Shown one piece after another: positions 61,174 to 61,981 of a stretch of DNA of 61,981 nucleotides. The notes under the pieces were generated by a model. That model worked only from the letters and a program-made list of their open reading frames with translations, ran no database searches and was not told where the DNA came from. Location of the stretch: NCBI GenBank assembly GCA_001899715.1, contig MKWI01000022.1, positions 1 through 61,981 of the forward strand, given 5' to 3'. Source of the DNA: Sphingobium sp. 66-54 (GTDB taxonomy: Bacteria; Pseudomonadota; Alphaproteobacteria; Sphingomonadales; Sphingomonadaceae). The position numbers were made by a program, and so were the translations under genes. How positions within the stretch are numbered: the stretch's first letter is position 1; the number at the start of each line of letters is the position of its first letter.

Positions 61174-61740
61174 ATGACCGAGACCGCCGTCCTGTCCATG
61201 GCCGGGCATCTGCTGCTGGCCATGCCGGACATGCCGGACCCGCGCTTCCACCGCTCGGTCCTGCTGCTGTGCGTGCACGACCATGGCGGCGCGCTCGGCA
61301 TCGCGCTGGGCGAGCCGATGAGCGGGGTCAGCCTGCACCATCTCCTCTCCTCGTTCGATCTCGCGATCGGCGACGTGGCGGATAGCACGGTGCTGGCCGG
61401 GGGGCCGATGGAGCCGCAGCGCGGCTTCGTGCTGCACAGTCGGGACTGGTCGACGGACGATAGCCATGTGGTCGCCGGGGATATCGCGCTCACCGGCTCG
61501 CTGGATGTGCTGAATGCCATCGCGAGCGGCACCGGGCCGCGCGATTATCTGGTGGCGCTCGGCTATGCCGGCTGGGGCGCGGGCCAGCTTGAGCGCGAGT
61601 TGGCGGCGCCGGGCTGGTATATCAGCCAGGCCAATCCGCGCCGGCTGTTCGACGTCAGCCCCCAGCAGCGCTGGGCGACCGCCTTCGCGCTGGAGGGGAT
61701 CGACCCGGCGATGCTGGCGAGCAGCAGCGGCCACGCCTGA
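61174..61740 (+). CDS. YqgE/AlgH family protein
   Basis: 188 residues. LSMAGHLLLAMPDMPDPRFHRSVLLLCVHDHGGALGIALGEPM, VLAGGPMEPQRGFVLH and YAGWGAGQLERELA are the UPF0301 (YqgE/AlgH) signature. The role is still unclear; it was first linked to alginate control. GGGAGG lies ahead of the ATG at 61174. Just before ahcY on the same strand, with a 138-base gap. Confidence 0.93.
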   Translation: MTETAVLSMAGHLLLAMPDMPDPRFHRSVLLLCVHDHGGALGIALGEPMSGVSLHHLLSSFDLAIGDVADSTVLAGGPMEPQRGFVLHSRDWSTDDSHVVAGDIALTGSLDVLNAIASGTGPRDYLVALGYAGWGAGQLERELAAPGWYISQANPRRLFDVSPQQRWATAFALEGIDPAMLASSSGHA

Positions 61741-61758
61741 GCGCCGGTCTGGAATCAC

Positions 61759-61774
61759 ATAAAGAAGTCTTTAT
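61759..61774. promoter_or_regulatory. SahR-like operator upstream of ahcY
   Basis: ATAAAGA (61759-61765), AG, TCTTTAT (61768-61774): a perfect 7-bp dyad 105 bases before the ahcY start. The A/T-rich AAAGA...TCTTT form resembles the operators of SahR-type ArsR regulators that control S-adenosylhomocysteine and methionine genes in Proteobacteria; the exact consensus is from memory. The ArsR gene in this window is of the SRPBCC-linked branch and is probably not the cognate regulator. Confidence 0.55.
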
Positions 61775-61878
61775 ATTTGCTCCCGGCAACGGCGCTTGAT
61801 AAGGCGCGCGCATTGCGGGCGGCGGAGCCGTTCGTCCGGCGCCGTCCCCGACGCGCATCCATCGTGAGGAGATTTGAG

Positions 61879-61981
61879 GTGGCAACCATCGCCCAGGATT
61901 ACGTAGTCAAGGATCTGTCGCTGTCTGAATTTGGTCGCAAGGAGATAGAGATAGCGGAGACGGAGATGCCTGGTCTGATGG
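61879..61981 (+). CDS. ahcY: Adenosylhomocysteinase, 5' fragment
   Basis: Only the first 34 codons lie inside the window. [20 protein letters not shown] and [14 protein letters not shown] match the N-terminus of S-adenosylhomocysteine hydrolase, which splits SAH to adenosine and homocysteine using NAD. GTG start at 61879 with GAGGAG 7 bases before. Truncated by the window edge, not by mutation. The palindrome upstream is the likely control site. Confidence 0.9.
   Translation, partial: MATIAQDYVVKDLSLSEFGRKEIEIAETEMPGLM

Noticed and set aside
61741..61878. SAH or SAM riboswitch upstream of ahcY
   Set aside because: No conserved riboswitch core could be recognised; the visible signal is a short operator-like dyad.
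1..61981. CRISPR arrays, tRNA/rRNA genes, insertion sequences or prophage
   Set aside because: No regularly spaced repeats, cloverleaf-like sequences, transposase or phage genes were found on either strand by eye.

Overview
The window is GC-rich chromosomal DNA from a Sphingomonadales alphaproteobacterium (Sphingomonas/Sphingobium/Novosphingobium type). This is inferred from a PhyR-NepR-EcfG general stress locus with a FAT GUY single-domain regulator, an exosortase of the sphingomonad V type with its EpsI partner, the ffh-rpsP-rimM-trmD-rplS order, an M2 dipeptidase, a DipZ-type CcdA/thioredoxin fusion, and several families of palindromic intergenic repeats. I see no insertion sequence, prophage, CRISPR array, tRNA or rRNA gene.

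Layout. 0.1-4.1 kb: a methyltransferase-like protein, a degenerate SRAP-like protein, a Crp/Fnr regulator and a small membrane protein with an EcfG-type promoter. 4.4-9.1 kb: the general stress response module (phyR, a CHASE/HWE kinase, a Dps protein with an EcfG-type promoter, nepR, ecfG, an SdrG-like regulator, a GlsB/YeaQ protein). 9.5-14.9 kb: a CHASE2-EAL phosphodiesterase and a peptide export unit made of a C39-peptidase ABC transporter, an unusually small HlyD-family adaptor and a previously hidden 34-residue double-glycine peptide. 15.7-20.7 kb: a TonB-dependent receptor overlapping a ModA-like binding protein, then DipZ. 20.8-25.9 kb: a TagB-like transferase and a flippase converging on a tightly overlapping trio (MobA-like NTP transferase, GS-motif nucleotidyltransferase, diacylglycerol/ceramide kinase family). 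The set resembles a ceramide-phosphoglycerate type anionic sphingolipid pathway. 26.2-30.8 kb: a DUF2279-like protein and three TadE/TadG genes.

30.9-42 kb: mixed housekeeping and accessory genes (phytoene-synthase-fold protein, EF-hand proteins, trmFO, TesB-type thioesterase, MFS transporter, CmcJ-like oxidoreductase, exosortase and EpsI, serine hydrolase). 42.4-47.1 kb: the ffh-rpsP-rimM-trmD-rplS operon, interrupted between rimM and trmD by an ArsR/SRPBCC pair with its own operator-like palindrome. 47.2-61.98 kb: cytochrome c'-like lipoprotein, patatin, asd, DUF2238, a MarR-regulated EmrAB pump, alpha/beta hydrolase, M2 dipeptidase, AMP nucleosidase, a TonB-C-like orphan, peroxiredoxin, YqgE, and the first 34 codons of ahcY behind a palindrome.

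The best candidates for undescribed biology are (1) the 20.8-25.9 kb sphingolipid-headgroup-like cluster with its own flippase, and (2) the double-glycine peptide at 14744-14848 with its C39 exporter and an adaptor that lacks the coiled-coil hairpin. All functional assignments come from reading motifs by eye; no database search was run.
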